Shown here one piece after another: positions 6,006 through 6,121 of a DNA stretch of 6,121 nucleotides (its first letter is position 1; every line of letters begins with the position of its first letter). The stretch comes from Ruminococcus sp. Its GTDB lineage: Bacteria > Bacillota_A > Clostridia > Oscillospirales > Ruminococcaceae. The notes beneath the pieces were generated by a model. It saw only the letters and a list, made by a program, of their open reading frames with translations. It had not been told where the DNA came from and ran no database searches. Both the position numbers and the translations under genes were made by a program. The stretch is taken from assembly GCA_017418765.1 (NCBI GenBank), contig JAFOMV010000229.1, positions 1-6,121 on the forward strand. Reading direction: 5' to 3'.

Positions 6006-6024
6006 TTATAACTCATTATAACTC
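6006..6024 (-). repeat. Direct repeat GAGTTATAA overlapping the distal promoter
   Basis: GAGTTATAA occurs twice on the minus strand (6016-6024 and 6006-6014), exactly 10 bp apart, one helical turn. The first copy overlaps the -10 and the second covers the expected start site. A protein binding this tandem site would block the distal promoter. A shorter copy, GTTATAA, is at 6108-6114. Confidence 0.45.
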
Positions 6025-6043
6025 TGATACTGCTGTATGTCAA
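6015..6043 (-). promoter_or_regulatory. Distal sigma-A promoter of the pilin-sortase operon
   Basis: TTGACA (6038-6043), 17 nt, TATAAT (6015-6020) on the minus strand is again a perfect match. It lies 119 nt upstream of the proximal promoter and points the same way. With a start near 6008 it would add a leader of almost 200 nt. No coding frame lies between the two promoters, so both should feed the surface operon. Confidence 0.75.
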
Positions 6044-6053
6044 TAATTTCAAC

Positions 6054-6063
6054 ACAAATTTGT
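6054..6063. repeat. Palindrome ACAAATTTGT upstream of the distal -35
   Basis: A perfect 10-bp palindrome centred about 50 bp upstream of the distal start site, a usual position for an activator. It is flanked by the inverted pair TGCTGT (6031-6036) / ACAGCA (6066-6071). Function is unknown; AT-rich palindromes also arise by chance. Confidence 0.35.
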
Positions 6064-6121
6064 AGACAGCATCAATTACATAAGGTATATTTTGTAGCTT
6101 TTCACAATTATAACGCCCGAA

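Noticed and set aside
5949..6114. Short repeats considered as a CRISPR array or transposon end
   Set aside because: Copies are 7-10 bp, irregularly spaced and too few; no cas or transposase gene is present.

Overview
The window suggests a low-to-moderate GC Gram-positive anaerobe of the Clostridia, most likely Ruminococcus or a close relative. This rests on AT-rich intergenic DNA, AGGAGG-type ribosome binding sites, near-consensus sigma-A promoters, an LPXTG surface protein with its own sortase, and a CwlD-type amidase. The species assignment is inference. All five recognisable genes plus one unlisted small gene lie on the minus strand, so transcription runs right to left.

Right to left: positions 5812-6121 are a promoter region with two perfect TTGACA-17-TATAAT promoters and several small repeats. 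They drive a two-gene cell-surface operon. The first gene (4675-5811) encodes a secreted, pilin-like protein with a Cna B-type domain and an LPQTG anchor. The second (4014-4694) encodes a membrane sortase and overlaps the first by 20 nt. A 13-bp hairpin (3968-4006) closes the operon. Two adjacent hairpins sit inside the start of the sortase gene and may set the ratio of sortase to substrate.

Next is a monocistronic cwlD-like N-acetylmuramoyl-L-alanine amidase gene (3106-3837). Its upstream region lacks a good sigma-A promoter but has a strong match to the sporulation sigma-E consensus, pointing to a spore-cortex role. Then comes a pspA/IM30 envelope-stress gene (2239-2922) with a perfect sigma-A promoter, followed 21 nt later by a 55-codon single-pass membrane protein (2050-2217). 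A 14-bp bidirectional terminator (1970-2010) ends this unit.

Positions 1622-1969 hold no convincing gene. At the left edge a beta-CASP metallo-beta-lactamase ribonuclease gene (1-1547) reads out of the window; it has a TAGACA-17-TATAAT promoter with an extended -10.

Themes: three of the four transcription units (pilin-sortase, amidase, PspA) act at the cell envelope; the fourth is RNA processing. No tRNA, rRNA, CRISPR array, insertion sequence or phage gene was seen.
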